Shown here one piece after another: positions 8,326 to 16,297 of a stretch of DNA of 64,000 nt. The stretch is taken from positions 22,908-86,907 of the forward strand of contig JAZQDW010000047.1 in NCBI GenBank assembly GCA_045546995.1. Reading direction: 5' to 3'. Within the stretch, counting starts at the first letter, position 1; each line of letters starts with the position of its first letter. Made by a program: the position numbers and the translations under genes. This DNA comes from Firm-08 sp045546995. Lineage in GTDB: Bacteria > Bacillota > Clostridia > Oscillospirales > QAKW01. The notes beneath the pieces are model-generated. The model was not told the DNA's origin. It saw only the letters and a list, made by a program, of their open reading frames with translations, and ran no database searches.

Positions 8326-9931
8326 GGTTGCCTATCGGGTAGGCCTGCAACGGATCAAAAGCGTCTATAAGAGCGAAAAGGCGGCGGCCAAATACAATTA
8401 TAAACTGGAAAAAAGCCGTTTATTGCTCGCCCTGGCGCAGAGCCGCAGTCCCGAACATCCCAAGCCCAGCGCCAAACGGAAGCAGGAGATCCGCAACGCC
8501 ATCCGTCTGGCCCGACAGACCTACAAAAATCGGGTATTGCAGGAGAAAAACATATTTTTGACCGAACGGGCGCAAATGAAGCAACAATATAAAAAGCAGA
8601 AAAAGTGGGCGGCGGCCGATCGTCCGCCGGCCTCGCTGTCCTTTTCGCTGGCGGCGGCCTTCGTATTGGTCTTTTTACTGCTGATGGTGCTGCAGGGTGT
8701 GTTCGTTTTGTGGACGGTGGATTATTTGACCGATCAGCAAAGCGACAGTCAGCTGAATACCGTTTACTCGGCCATGACGGCCGCCGATTTTTCCGAGGAG
8801 GCGGCGGCCCACGCCGCCATCCACGATATTTCTTTCGTGGCGTTGCGGCAAAACGGACGGACGGTCTATCAGGTGGGAGAAGGTAAAATAGCGCCCACCG
8901 CCTTTGAAAAAACAGAGGGAATTTATGATATCAAGGTGGGCGTTATCAAATATCGCCTGCTGTGTCAGCCGACGGAAAGCGGCTATTTATACATCGCCAA
9001 AAATATGCAGACGGAGGATGACATTTTTGCATTGCTGTTGGTGGTTATGAGTGTGGCGGTGGTCATTGCGGCCATTGCCAGCGGTGTGGTGGGTATTTCC
9101 GTATCACAAAGCTGTTTGCGGCCATTGCATTCGATGAGCCGCCTGATGAAGCAGATGAACGTAAACGACCTATCTGCCCGTCTGGATACCACGCGGATCC
9201 ATACCGAGCTGCGGGATGTTGCTACCCATTATAATCAGATGATGGATCGGTTGGAGGCAAGCTATGAGGCGCAGGCACGGTTTGTCAGCGATGCCTCCCA
9301 TGAGCTGCGCACACCTCTGTCGGTCATTTCCGGCTATGGGGATATTCTGCAACGCTGGGGCAGAGAGGAGCCGGCAGTGCTGGAGGAGGCGATCACCTCC
9401 ATCAACGCCCAGTGCAAGCAAATGCACGATTTGCTGGATCGATTGCTCACCCTGTCCCGTATGGATCAGGAGTTGCCGGAACTGCACGCAGAGGAGCAGG
9501 AGATCTATCCGCTGATCGAGGAACTGACCAGAGACTTCAAGCTGGTGGCCGGTGGCCGTCGATTGGAGATGGAGGCGCCCAAGATCCTGCGACTGTATTG
9601 CGATGCCGATATGTTGCGGCAGGCGTTGGTCATTTTTTTGGATAATGCGGTCAAGTTTACCGAAGAAGAGGGTCAGATCGTCGTATTTGCCCGAGAGACG
9701 GAACAGGACGTTTCCATTGGAGTGCAGGATAACGGTATTGGGATCCCGCAGGAAAAGCTGGATCAGATTTTTCAACGCTTTTACAAGGCCGATCCCGCCC
9801 GCGGGGAAAAGGGCTATGGTTTGGGCCTGTCCATTGCGTCCAAGCTGGCGCAGCTGATGGACGCAAAGATCACTGTAGATTCTGCGCCGGGACAGGGAAC
9901 GACCTTTGCCCTGATATTTAAAAAAGAGTAA
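8309..9931 (+). CDS. Sensor histidine kinase with a basic N-terminal extension
   Basis: A 540-residue membrane kinase, partner of the regulator it overlaps. In order: a ~110-residue, strongly basic helical cytoplasmic extension, a transmembrane helix (~111-136), a ~105-residue extracytoplasmic sensor, a second transmembrane helix (~243-265), HAMP, the dimerisation domain with H331 in DASHELRTPLSVISG, and an ATPase domain with N-box DNAVKF, G1 DNGIGIP and G2 YGLGLSIA. All catalytic motifs are intact. The Lys/Arg-rich extension before the first membrane helix is unusual for the family and could bind nucleic acid, acidic lipid or another protein; nothing here decides which. Confidence 0.93.
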   Translation: MQKSDKVAYRVGLQRIKSVYKSEKAAAKYNYKLEKSRLLLALAQSRSPEHPKPSAKRKQEIRNAIRLARQTYKNRVLQEKNIFLTERAQMKQQYKKQKKWAAADRPPASLSFSLAAAFVLVFLLLMVLQGVFVLWTVDYLTDQQSDSQLNTVYSAMTAADFSEEAAAHAAIHDISFVALRQNGRTVYQVGEGKIAPTAFEKTEGIYDIKVGVIKYRLLCQPTESGYLYIAKNMQTEDDIFALLLVVMSVAVVIAAIASGVVGISVSQSCLRPLHSMSRLMKQMNVNDLSARLDTTRIHTELRDVATHYNQMMDRLEASYEAQARFVSDASHELRTPLSVISGYGDILQRWGREEPAVLEEAITSINAQCKQMHDLLDRLLTLSRMDQELPELHAEEQEIYPLIEELTRDFKLVAGGRRLEMEAPKILRLYCDADMLRQALVIFLDNAVKFTEEEGQIVVFARETEQDVSIGVQDNGIGIPQEKLDQIFQRFYKADPARGEKGYGLGLSIASKLAQLMDAKITVDSAPGQGTTFALIFKKE

Positions 9932-9936
9932 AATCA

Positions 9937-9967
9937 GAAAGCCAAGAGCATCGCTCTTGGCTTTTGT
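9937..9967. terminator. Bidirectional terminator between the kinase gene and the ECF unit
   Basis: GCCAAGAGC (9941) and GCTCTTGGC (9953) with a three-base loop, T-tract on the plus side and A/T-rich flank on the other. It serves two convergent units. Confidence 0.85.
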
Positions 9968-9973
9968 TTATGC

Positions 9974-10519
9974 TTATTTTTGGGTCGTAAAAGTACCCGT
10001 GGTTGCCTTTTGCCCGTTTGCCCGGCGTAATACCATGATCAGCGGAACGATCAACGCGCCACAGCAAAAATTGCTGATGCCGTGGGTGACGTCAAAGGGA
10101 AATCCCGCAATGATCCAGGCAATGGTACCCTTCAGGTCCAGACCAAACATAATTGCCTGCGCCGGGGCGTACAGCACGCCGTATAAAAAGCCGTGCAGCG
10201 CGCATACCACCATATACACCGGTATGCCGATGCGGCTGGTAGCAAGACGCTGCGGCAACAGCATGGTTGCCCCCCACAAAACGGTCCAAAGATACAAGTG
10301 GGGGACCCACCAGGCGGAAAAGCCGCCGAACAGGCCGCACAGCAGGACAAACAGATAGATGGGAAACAATGCCTTTTTGCGATATACTACCGTCAGCGCA
10401 ATGACGAAAACACCCAACAGATGGATGTTGGGCAATCCCTCCATCAACAGCTTGGAGGCATACATCAATGCACCCAGCATACCGAAAATGGCAATTTCCC
10501 GTACGGTCAGTTTTTTCAT
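9974..10519 (-). CDS. ECF-type transporter S component, probably for cobalamin
   Basis: A 181-residue protein with about five or six membrane helices, the size and pattern of substrate-binding (S) components of energy-coupling-factor importers; the N-terminus MKKLTVREIAIFGMLGALMYA is typical of these proteins. S components work with a shared EcfA/EcfA'/EcfT module encoded elsewhere. Its start overlaps the stop of the DUF4430 lipoprotein gene by one base, and that gene follows a cobalamin riboswitch. I therefore infer vitamin B12 or a corrinoid precursor as substrate; the sequence alone does not prove it. Confidence 0.8.
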   Translation of the reverse strand: MKKLTVREIAIFGMLGALMYASKLLMEGLPNIHLLGVFVIALTVVYRKKALFPIYLFVLLCGLFGGFSAWWVPHLYLWTVLWGATMLLPQRLATSRIGIPVYMVVCALHGFLYGVLYAPAQAIMFGLDLKGTIAWIIAGFPFDVTHGISNFCCGALIVPLIMVLRRANGQKATTGTFTTQK

Positions 10520-10962
10520 TATTCCGCCTTGAAGGCGTAGGAAGAACCGGCGGTGATGTTGGTCTTGTCCACACCGGTGGCCGCATAGTTGCCGTTTTCG
10601 TAAAATGCCCAGTATTTTTTGTCCTTGTCGTAATCCAAAGTAATGCCGTTGACGGTTTTGACGTAAAGACCGTATTCGGACTCCTCCCCTTCGATCAGCT
10701 TCAGTTCCTGCAGCGCTTCACCGACGGTGGTCTTGTCGGTGTGGATCTCAAAGGCGGTTTTCTTGCCCTCCACGTCGGTGACGGTGAAGGAAAATACGGT
10801 CTTTCCCTTGCCCAGTACGGTGGGGGCGGTCTGTGAGGCGCCCTCGGTGGGTGCCACGGTGGGGGTCTTGTCGCTACATCCTGTAAAACACAGTGCTTCA
10901 GCCGCAATCAGCACCACGCAAAGAACCAGCAACAACCATCTTGTAAAACGTGTTGTTTTCAT
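10519..10962 (-). CDS. DUF4430 (transcobalamin-like) lipoprotein
   Basis: A 147-residue exported lipoprotein. The ATG at 10962 is chosen because AAAGGAG precedes it and the following sequence is a clean lipoprotein signal peptide ending in a lipobox-like segment with cysteine (CFTGCS). A longer in-frame reading would run into the riboswitch. The mature part has a Thr/Pro linker then a DUF4430 domain (~60-147) with VGEALQELKLI and the closing YWAFYENGNYAATGVDKTNI. This domain is related to the C-terminal domain of cobalamin carrier proteins such as intrinsic factor. It probably captures corrinoid at the cell surface for the ECF S component translated from the overlapping next gene. Confidence 0.85.
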   Translation of the reverse strand: MKTTRFTRWLLLVLCVVLIAAEALCFTGCSDKTPTVAPTEGASQTAPTVLGKGKTVFSFTVTDVEGKKTAFEIHTDKTTVGEALQELKLIEGEESEYGLYVKTVNGITLDYDKDKKYWAFYENGNYAATGVDKTNITAGSSYAFKAE

Positions 10963-10999
10963 AATGCTTCTCCTTTGTATTATTAGTATTTGTTTTCCC

Positions 11000-11192
11000 C
11001 TTATGTGTCGGCGCTCGCAACGAAGGGAAGAGCGTGTCATGCGGGTATTTCGACTCGGTGCGCGCATTGCCGCCTTCTCGGAATGCTCCAATGGCGTGTC
11101 CCCAAGTTGCGGCCTTGGGTAGGCAAAACGATCTATGCACCTCACGGCGGCGGGCCCGTACAGGAATTTCACCTGTTTCCCCTTATGACAGA
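11000..11192 (-). promoter_or_regulatory. Cobalamin (B12) riboswitch
   Basis: Read on the minus strand from 11190 the leader shows GGTGAAATTCC, then an ACGGGCCCGCCGCCGTGAGG segment, a GCCATTGG...GAGAAGGCG block and finally the B12 box GAGTCGAAATACCCGC (about 11039-11058). These are, in order, the conserved core elements of the AdoCbl riboswitch family. It ends about 40 bases before the lipoprotein start and so should shut off the transporter unit when cobalamin is plentiful. A final expression platform hairpin was not resolved by eye. Confidence 0.9.
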
Positions 11193-11195
11193 CTT

Positions 11196-11224
11196 ATTGT
11201 AGCAGATTGTTATAAAAAAAGCAA
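11196..11224 (-). promoter_or_regulatory. Promoter of the cobalamin transport unit
   Basis: On the minus strand, TTGCTT (11224-11219), a 17-base spacer, and TACAAT (11201-11196). The predicted start near 11189 coincides with the 5' edge of the riboswitch. Confidence 0.75.
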
Positions 11225-11231
11225 ATAAAAC

Positions 11232-11609
11232 GCAAAAAACTCAGGGCATTGCCCAAGTGTTCCTGAGGACACTTGGGCAGTTTTATTCGCCTTGCGGCGA
11301 GTGATATTGCTACGCAGTGATATTCGGCTAACGCCGAGTGTTATTCGCTTTGCGAGTTTTAAAAGGCGAATAAAATATCACTAAAACCGTAGGTTTTAAT
11401 ATCACGATTGCCGTGAGGCAATCATATCACTCTTTGCGCAGCAAAGAATATCACTATATAAATATTACTACCCGAAAAAGAGGCTTGTTTTCTCTTCTTC
11501 GGGTAGTTTTGTCTTATATTGTCACAAGCAGGGAATTTGTGTGCCAAATTCCGTTTTTATTAAAGATAACTGTCCTTAGCAACTCTGCTCATTTTGCCCT
11601 GAGTTTTTA
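11232..11609. repeat. Hairpin-rich MITE-like element with inverted ends
   Basis: No gene is seen here. AAAAACTCAGGGCA at the left end (around 11235-11248) recurs inverted as TGCCCTGAGTTTTT at 11596-11609. Inside are a strong hairpin (TGCCCAAGTGT...ACACTTGGGCA, 11252-11281), a run of six to eight mini-hairpins separated by GTGATAT on the left half and ATATCAC on the right half (11282-11456), a long stem CTACCCGAA...TTCGGGTAG (11468-11506) and a further stem GGAATTTG...CAAATTCC followed by GTTTTT. The whole looks like a non-coding mobile or structured repeat sitting between two transcription units. Confidence 0.6.
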
Positions 11610-11614
11610 TGGGT

Positions 11615-12541
11615 TTAGTACAGCTGGTTGTAGGAATTTACAGATCTCAGTCTGCTGATGCGATCGTAGGTCTTGGGGTGGCTGGAGGCCAGCGCGGCAA
11701 ACAGACCGTTACCGCCGCCACCGTTGCCAAAGCTTTCCAATACGGCGCACAGCTCTTCACCGTAACCGCATTTCTGGGCATAGGCGTCGGCCGCAAACTC
11801 GTTTTGGCGACTGGAATGCATACACAGCCACACACCGATCTGGTTCCAGATACGCATCATAGCCACCAGAATGAAGTCGGCAACCACTCTGCCCAATGCT
11901 ACCAACAGTGTGGCGATCACGCCGCTGACACCTCTGCTGGTGATGGCGGTAAAGAATTGGCCACTCCACATAAAGATATTGGCGATCACGCGGATGACGA
12001 CGAAAATGGCGCTGATGATCATATTGCCGACGGCAACGACCAGAATGGTGTCGGTATCCTTACCGGCCAGATGGCCGAACTCGTGCGCCAGAACACCCTT
12101 GATCTCTGCATCGGAGTACCGCAACAGACCTCTGGTAACACAAACGGTCTTTCGGCCGGTGGCAAAGGCGTTGGGCTCGTCACTGTCTGAAAGGAACAGC
12201 TTGATATCGTTCGGCAGTTCGGGGTTGTGCAGCTTGGCCTGATTGTACACCTCCAGAAAAAGGGGCTGGATACGAACGAGGATGTTGGGGTCCTTGATCT
12301 TTCTGCAACCGTTTTGCAGCCGCAGGATCCATTCTCCAAAGGGGGACAGGGCGATACAAAGGGACAAAAAGTACAGTCCCAGACCGATCAGGACGCCACC
12401 GAGCACAGAAGATTCGCCGACATAAGAGGCGGCAAAGATGTAGGAGAGGAACAGGATCAGCGCGATATTCAAGATCAGCCAAATAATGATGCCGATATTC
12501 TTCTTCTTAAATAAGTTCTTTAAAAAATCTAAAATATACAT
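11615..12541 (-). CDS. M48-family membrane metalloprotease (HtpX-like)
   Basis: A 308-residue zinc protease. Two N-terminal membrane helices (~17-38, 48-67) are followed by the peptidase domain with the zinc site H153-E-F-G-H157 and the third ligand in NEFAADAYA, plus further hydrophobic segments between. The family degrades membrane or envelope proteins. It is the last gene of the ten-gene operon starting at 28338, 29 bases after the polytopic membrane protein gene, with its own ribosome site (CGGAG). In this context it may be the proteolytic output of the system, or simply a quality-control partner; the former is inference. Confidence 0.85.
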   Translation of the reverse strand: MYILDFLKNLFKKKNIGIIIWLILNIALILFLSYIFAASYVGESSVLGGVLIGLGLYFLSLCIALSPFGEWILRLQNGCRKIKDPNILVRIQPLFLEVYNQAKLHNPELPNDIKLFLSDSDEPNAFATGRKTVCVTRGLLRYSDAEIKGVLAHEFGHLAGKDTDTILVVAVGNMIISAIFVVIRVIANIFMWSGQFFTAITSRGVSGVIATLLVALGRVVADFILVAMMRIWNQIGVWLCMHSSRQNEFAADAYAQKCGYGEELCAVLESFGNGGGGNGLFAALASSHPKTYDRISRLRSVNSYNQLY

Positions 12542-12570
12542 AATGGAATTTCTCCGTCAAAAAAGTTGTT

Positions 12571-14262
12571 TTATTCTTCTTCGGCAATGGAGGAGGAAAT
12601 GTCCGTCTCCATATCCAAAAAGATCACGCCGGGAGCGCCGACCGCCGTTTTCTTAACAGCGGCGGGATTGTAAAACCATCTGTTGTAGGTGGTTACGGTG
12701 CCGTTTTCGTCCCGACATACGATATTCAGACAAGCATTGCGGAATTTGATCTCGGTGGGAACGCCCTTTTTGACCTTCAGCTTGGCAATCTTTTCTTTTT
12801 TGTCCGACCAATAGTAGAAAAATTCGCTGTTTTCAAAATCCTTTGCTTTGATTTCAATGCGGATCTTGCCCGTTTCACCGACCGCCTTGGCAGAAACGTT
12901 CTGGCTGTCGGAGATCTTGTTGTCCACGGAAATGTTGGCGCGTATCGCGGGCTGATTGCCCAGTACCAGCATCAGAACGGCGCATCCTACCATCACGGCG
13001 CGCAAAACGGTGCTGTTTTGGGGCAACCGTTTGTTGTCGTGATTGATAAAGGCATTGGCGGCGGTCACGATGGCAAAGACCACGGCAATGACGACGAAAT
13101 TACCGACGTAATTGTTTCTGGTGGCCGCAACGATCACCGCAAAGGCGGTGGCCATAATCAGAATAAACTCCCAAAATAGGAAGGTGTTGTGGGGAGCGGC
13201 CGATTTCTTTTTCTTATCGGCGATGATGTAGAACAGATAACTGCCGATGACCGTGACACTCAGGCAGATGCACTGATAAAACCATCCGTAAAACAAGCTG
13301 ACCTGCAGCAAAATGATCAACAGCATGGCCACCGGAAGGGACAGCGACTGAACGTGCATTTCAATGCCAAAGATGTTGAGAGTCTTATTTTTGTGATCGA
13401 TCAGCAGGAACAGCAGGGTGACCAACAGCATCAAAATGACGAAGATCACATCATAGGGGGTGCTGCAGGTGGTCAATATCCACAGCATGGCCGTCCAGCC
13501 CAACATGACGATGTAGGACAGCGCCACAAAGGGGCTTTGGCTGTATTCCTCGAAGGTCCAATGGGAAACGATGATACAGACGGCAAACAGGGCGCAGGCC
13601 AACAGGTAGATATACCATTCGGTATGAACCGAGCTGCGGAAGTTGAAAATAAGATCCACCATCTTGATGGCAAAGGAATTGTACAGGCAGGTCATGATGT
13701 TAAAGGCGGCCAAAATGGCGCAGGCCCAACGGAAACCGACCTTACCGGCGTAAATAGACTCGCTTTTGTCCAGACAGTCGATGATCATAGCAACGACGGT
13801 GACCAGCAGGGTGAGGAAATAGACCGAGCCCTGGTTCCATTTGATAAAGATGTGGCCCAGCAGTGTCGTGGACAGAAACAGTACGCCATACTTCAGGTAA
13901 AAACCAAAGGAGCCAAAAGCCTTGGGATTTTTATCAAAGTTGTAAAAAAACAAAATGGCTACCACCAACAGACAGGTCGGCCAGAACCAAAAGGTATTGA
14001 CCTGCGGCGGCGTTTCAAAGACCTTGTCCTCAAAGGCCAGCGTAAGAAAGCAGTTGGCGGCAAAAGCGCCGACGTAGGCGCCGATGCGTGTGCCGGCGGT
14101 AATGGCCCGCTTGGTCGCCGCAAAATCGATGCGGAAAAAGTAGTACAAAACGACCAACGCCAGGCTGACAGCGCCCAATACGGTGAAATGCTGCATCAAA
14201 AACAGCGCGTTTAAGAGAGAAAAACAAATGGTGGTGATCAATGACTCGAGTTTTGCAGACAT
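12571..14262 (-). CDS. Polytopic membrane protein with C-terminal soluble domain, unknown
   Basis: A 563-residue protein I do not recognise. About thirteen or fourteen hydrophobic helices occupy residues ~10-440, followed by a ~120-residue soluble, beta-looking tail ending in an acidic stretch (SSSIAEEE). No catalytic motif is visible. GGGAGG precedes the ATG. It lies 15 bases after the Sel1-repeat gene and 29 before the protease gene. Given its place in an operon with a tubulin-like protein, a vWA surface protein and a protease, it may be the membrane channel or anchor of the system; that is inference. Confidence 0.75.
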   Translation of the reverse strand: MSAKLESLITTICFSLLNALFLMQHFTVLGAVSLALVVLYYFFRIDFAATKRAITAGTRIGAYVGAFAANCFLTLAFEDKVFETPPQVNTFWFWPTCLLVVAILFFYNFDKNPKAFGSFGFYLKYGVLFLSTTLLGHIFIKWNQGSVYFLTLLVTVVAMIIDCLDKSESIYAGKVGFRWACAILAAFNIMTCLYNSFAIKMVDLIFNFRSSVHTEWYIYLLACALFAVCIIVSHWTFEEYSQSPFVALSYIVMLGWTAMLWILTTCSTPYDVIFVILMLLVTLLFLLIDHKNKTLNIFGIEMHVQSLSLPVAMLLIILLQVSLFYGWFYQCICLSVTVIGSYLFYIIADKKKKSAAPHNTFLFWEFILIMATAFAVIVAATRNNYVGNFVVIAVVFAIVTAANAFINHDNKRLPQNSTVLRAVMVGCAVLMLVLGNQPAIRANISVDNKISDSQNVSAKAVGETGKIRIEIKAKDFENSEFFYYWSDKKEKIAKLKVKKGVPTEIKFRNACLNIVCRDENGTVTTYNRWFYNPAAVKKTAVGAPGVIFLDMETDISSSIAEEE

Positions 14263-14277
14263 CTATTTTTTCCTCCC

Positions 14278-15306
14278 TTATAATGCGATCAGCGTGAAGA
14301 GCAGCGTGACGGCAACCATCACGGGGATAACCCATTTGATGCTGTCATATTTTCTGATGGTCAGGGAGTAAACGCCTGCGGCCAGCCCCAGGGTGGTCAG
14401 CAGAATGGAAAAACTGGCGCAGACCCAATGCATATCACCGCCGGCAGAAAACGTACCGCTGCCAAGCAGAATATTAAAGACCAGCAACAGTGCCCATGTG
14501 ATGCCGCTCATCAACAAACTTTTGCGGTTGACGGTCTGCTGTTCGAGAATGACGCGGACGTTGTTTTGCCGCGGCTTGGAAATGGCGATAGCGCCGATGA
14601 CGGTGTAATACTCAAAGGCCTTGGTGTAGTGGCGGGAGGCAAAATGAATATCGCCCAGCACGGCACTGGCACGAACACAGCCGTTGGCGGCGGCCAGCGC
14701 CAGATAGCGTTTGGCCAAGGCCAGATCCTTGGGGGCGCCGATGCCGTTATAATGGCAGATGCCCTTCAGATATTGGGCGTCGGCGATACCGGCGCGCATG
14801 GCCTTTTCCAGAGTGGGAGCCATTTCGACCAACGTTTTTTCATCATTACTGCCGATGGCTTTTTCAATCTCAGCCAACGGTTTTTCATACTCTTCCCATT
14901 CGACAATGGCCTTGTCTGCCATCGTTTGCCCGTTGTTTTCCTCCGGAATGACAACGCTTTCCAGCGCTGTGGGAAGAGAAAGACCGTAAAATACGGCGCT
15001 CAGTACAGACTGGATCGTTTTCTTGGACAGACCGGTGTTCCGCTGGGCATTGGTGACGATATTGTTGATATCGATCATACTGATGCCGGTGGTTACCTGC
15101 GGAATATAACGGTTCATACTGCTGGATTGTAACAGCAGCAACAGCTGATACATGGCAGTTTCGTTACATTTTTTGGCGATCAGCGCCTGCTGCAGGGCGG
15201 GAATGTCGTTTAAAATATCGGCGCCGGCTTCTTTGATGATGTTTCGCAAAATCACACCGGCCGCGGTATACATGGAATTTTGTTCGGTTGACACGGTAAA
15301 ATACAC
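14278..15306 (-). CDS. Sel1/TPR-repeat protein with three C-terminal membrane helices
   Basis: A 342-residue protein. The first ~115 residues are helical and unrecognised; residues ~165-240 contain Sel1-type repeats (AQYLKGICHYNGIGAPKD, then ALAKRYLALAAANG), which usually mediate protein contacts; three membrane helices follow at about 264-283, 294-316 and 323-342. The start is uncertain: a GTG at 15306 sits only two bases from GAAAGGA, and a GTG four codons later (15294) is a realistic alternative. It is closely packed in the operon (7 bases from the kinase-like gene, 15 before the membrane protein). Probably an assembly scaffold at the membrane. Confidence 0.72.
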   Translation of the reverse strand: MYFTVSTEQNSMYTAAGVILRNIIKEAGADILNDIPALQQALIAKKCNETAMYQLLLLLQSSSMNRYIPQVTTGISMIDINNIVTNAQRNTGLSKKTIQSVLSAVFYGLSLPTALESVVIPEENNGQTMADKAIVEWEEYEKPLAEIEKAIGSNDEKTLVEMAPTLEKAMRAGIADAQYLKGICHYNGIGAPKDLALAKRYLALAAANGCVRASAVLGDIHFASRHYTKAFEYYTVIGAIAISKPRQNNVRVILEQQTVNRKSLLMSGITWALLLVFNILLGSGTFSAGGDMHWVCASFSILLTTLGLAAGVYSLTIRKYDSIKWVIPVMVAVTLLFTLIAL

Positions 15307-15313
15307 ATCCTTT

Positions 15314-16285
15314 CTATATAACGCCTTCGGCGGTGAGGGCCTCTGCCCATTCTTTGATGGAATAGACCTTTTTCTTCAAATACGTCAGCTCGAGGTTTTC
15401 CTGAGAGAAGGTGTCGATAAACATATTTCTGATGCGCTCCGGCAGAGTCTCCCACCGCTCGATGTAGTCGTATTCGTTGCTGTGTTCACCAATGGCATTG
15501 GATGTATCCTTGGGATCAAAGATGAAGATGGGGTGATCGTGATAATGGCGGAACATATGTTCGTGCTCTTGCGGATCGGTATCACGCAGGGGATCCATCA
15601 TATCACCCTGACCGTCCATCGTACGGCCCTGATAGGGCATTCTGCCTACCAGCAGGCGGAACAGCATGGCAGCCGTCGCGTAATAATCATCGATCATTGC
15701 CATACGGTTGCGGCGGTCAAAGGGGATCCAGGGGGGCAAAAATTCAACACCTACCAGATCGGGATCGACCACCTCAAGACTGGTGAGGTTATCACCGTGA
15801 TGCGCCATAGTCAGCGAAAAGTGGATCATTACGCTGTTGTCCTTGACGCTGTAAAACATTTGGTTCATATCGAAGGCGTGATAGGCGTAACCGCCGTCGT
15901 GCAGATCCTGCAGCGTCTTCAGCAGGTTGCGGCAGATGGCCTTGATCAGGTCGGTACGCCAGTCCAGTGCTTGCGCACTATATAAAAGGGTCTTCATTGG
16001 CTGCATATTAGGGAAGGCGCGCTGTCTGAAAATCAAGCCCATACGGTCCTTGTTGATGCTGACGATATCGACCGGCCAGGTGATATTCTGAATATTGACC
16101 GGCCGTTCGATAAATCTTCTCCACTGGCGCTCCACGATGACCGAGTTGATGGCATCGATAAAACGAATGGAAACGTTGGTGCCGCTCAACACGTGGGTCA
16201 GGGTGTTTTTGATGCCGGTGGGTTGATACAGATTATGTCCGCTCAAACAACTGAAGACCGTATCATTAATGATCGTATCAGTCAT
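15314..16285 (-). CDS. Kinase-fold protein, probable pseudokinase (YegI-like)
   Basis: A 323-residue protein with the outline of a Hanks/YegI-type protein kinase. NITWPVDIVSI around residue 68 matches the small-lobe strand region, LLKTLQDLHDGGYAYHAFDM the helix E and catalytic loop, EFLPPW (181-186) the APE-like motif, and DDYYATAAMLFRLLVG the helix F with its conserved Asp at 200. Key catalytic features are missing: no glycine-rich loop is visible, the catalytic loop keeps D139 but has F144 where the metal-binding Asn should be, and the DFG position reads HFS (155-157). I therefore infer a ligand- or protein-binding pseudokinase. Gaps of 12 and 7 bases place it firmly in the operon. Confidence 0.7.
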   Translation of the reverse strand: MTDTIINDTVFSCLSGHNLYQPTGIKNTLTHVLSGTNVSIRFIDAINSVIVERQWRRFIERPVNIQNITWPVDIVSINKDRMGLIFRQRAFPNMQPMKTLLYSAQALDWRTDLIKAICRNLLKTLQDLHDGGYAYHAFDMNQMFYSVKDNSVMIHFSLTMAHHGDNLTSLEVVDPDLVGVEFLPPWIPFDRRNRMAMIDDYYATAAMLFRLLVGRMPYQGRTMDGQGDMMDPLRDTDPQEHEHMFRHYHDHPIFIFDPKDTSNAIGEHSNEYDYIERWETLPERIRNMFIDTFSQENLELTYLKKKVYSIKEWAEALTAEGVI

Positions 16286-16297
16286 TGAAAATTACTC

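Noticed and set aside
11282..11456. Possible CRISPR array (repeated ATATCAC)
   Set aside because: The repeated part is only seven bases, the intervals are themselves palindromic, and orientation flips at the centre; this fits a hairpin array.
12571..14262. Annotating the polytopic membrane protein as a transporter
   Set aside because: Number of helices alone does not support it; no transport family motif is visible.
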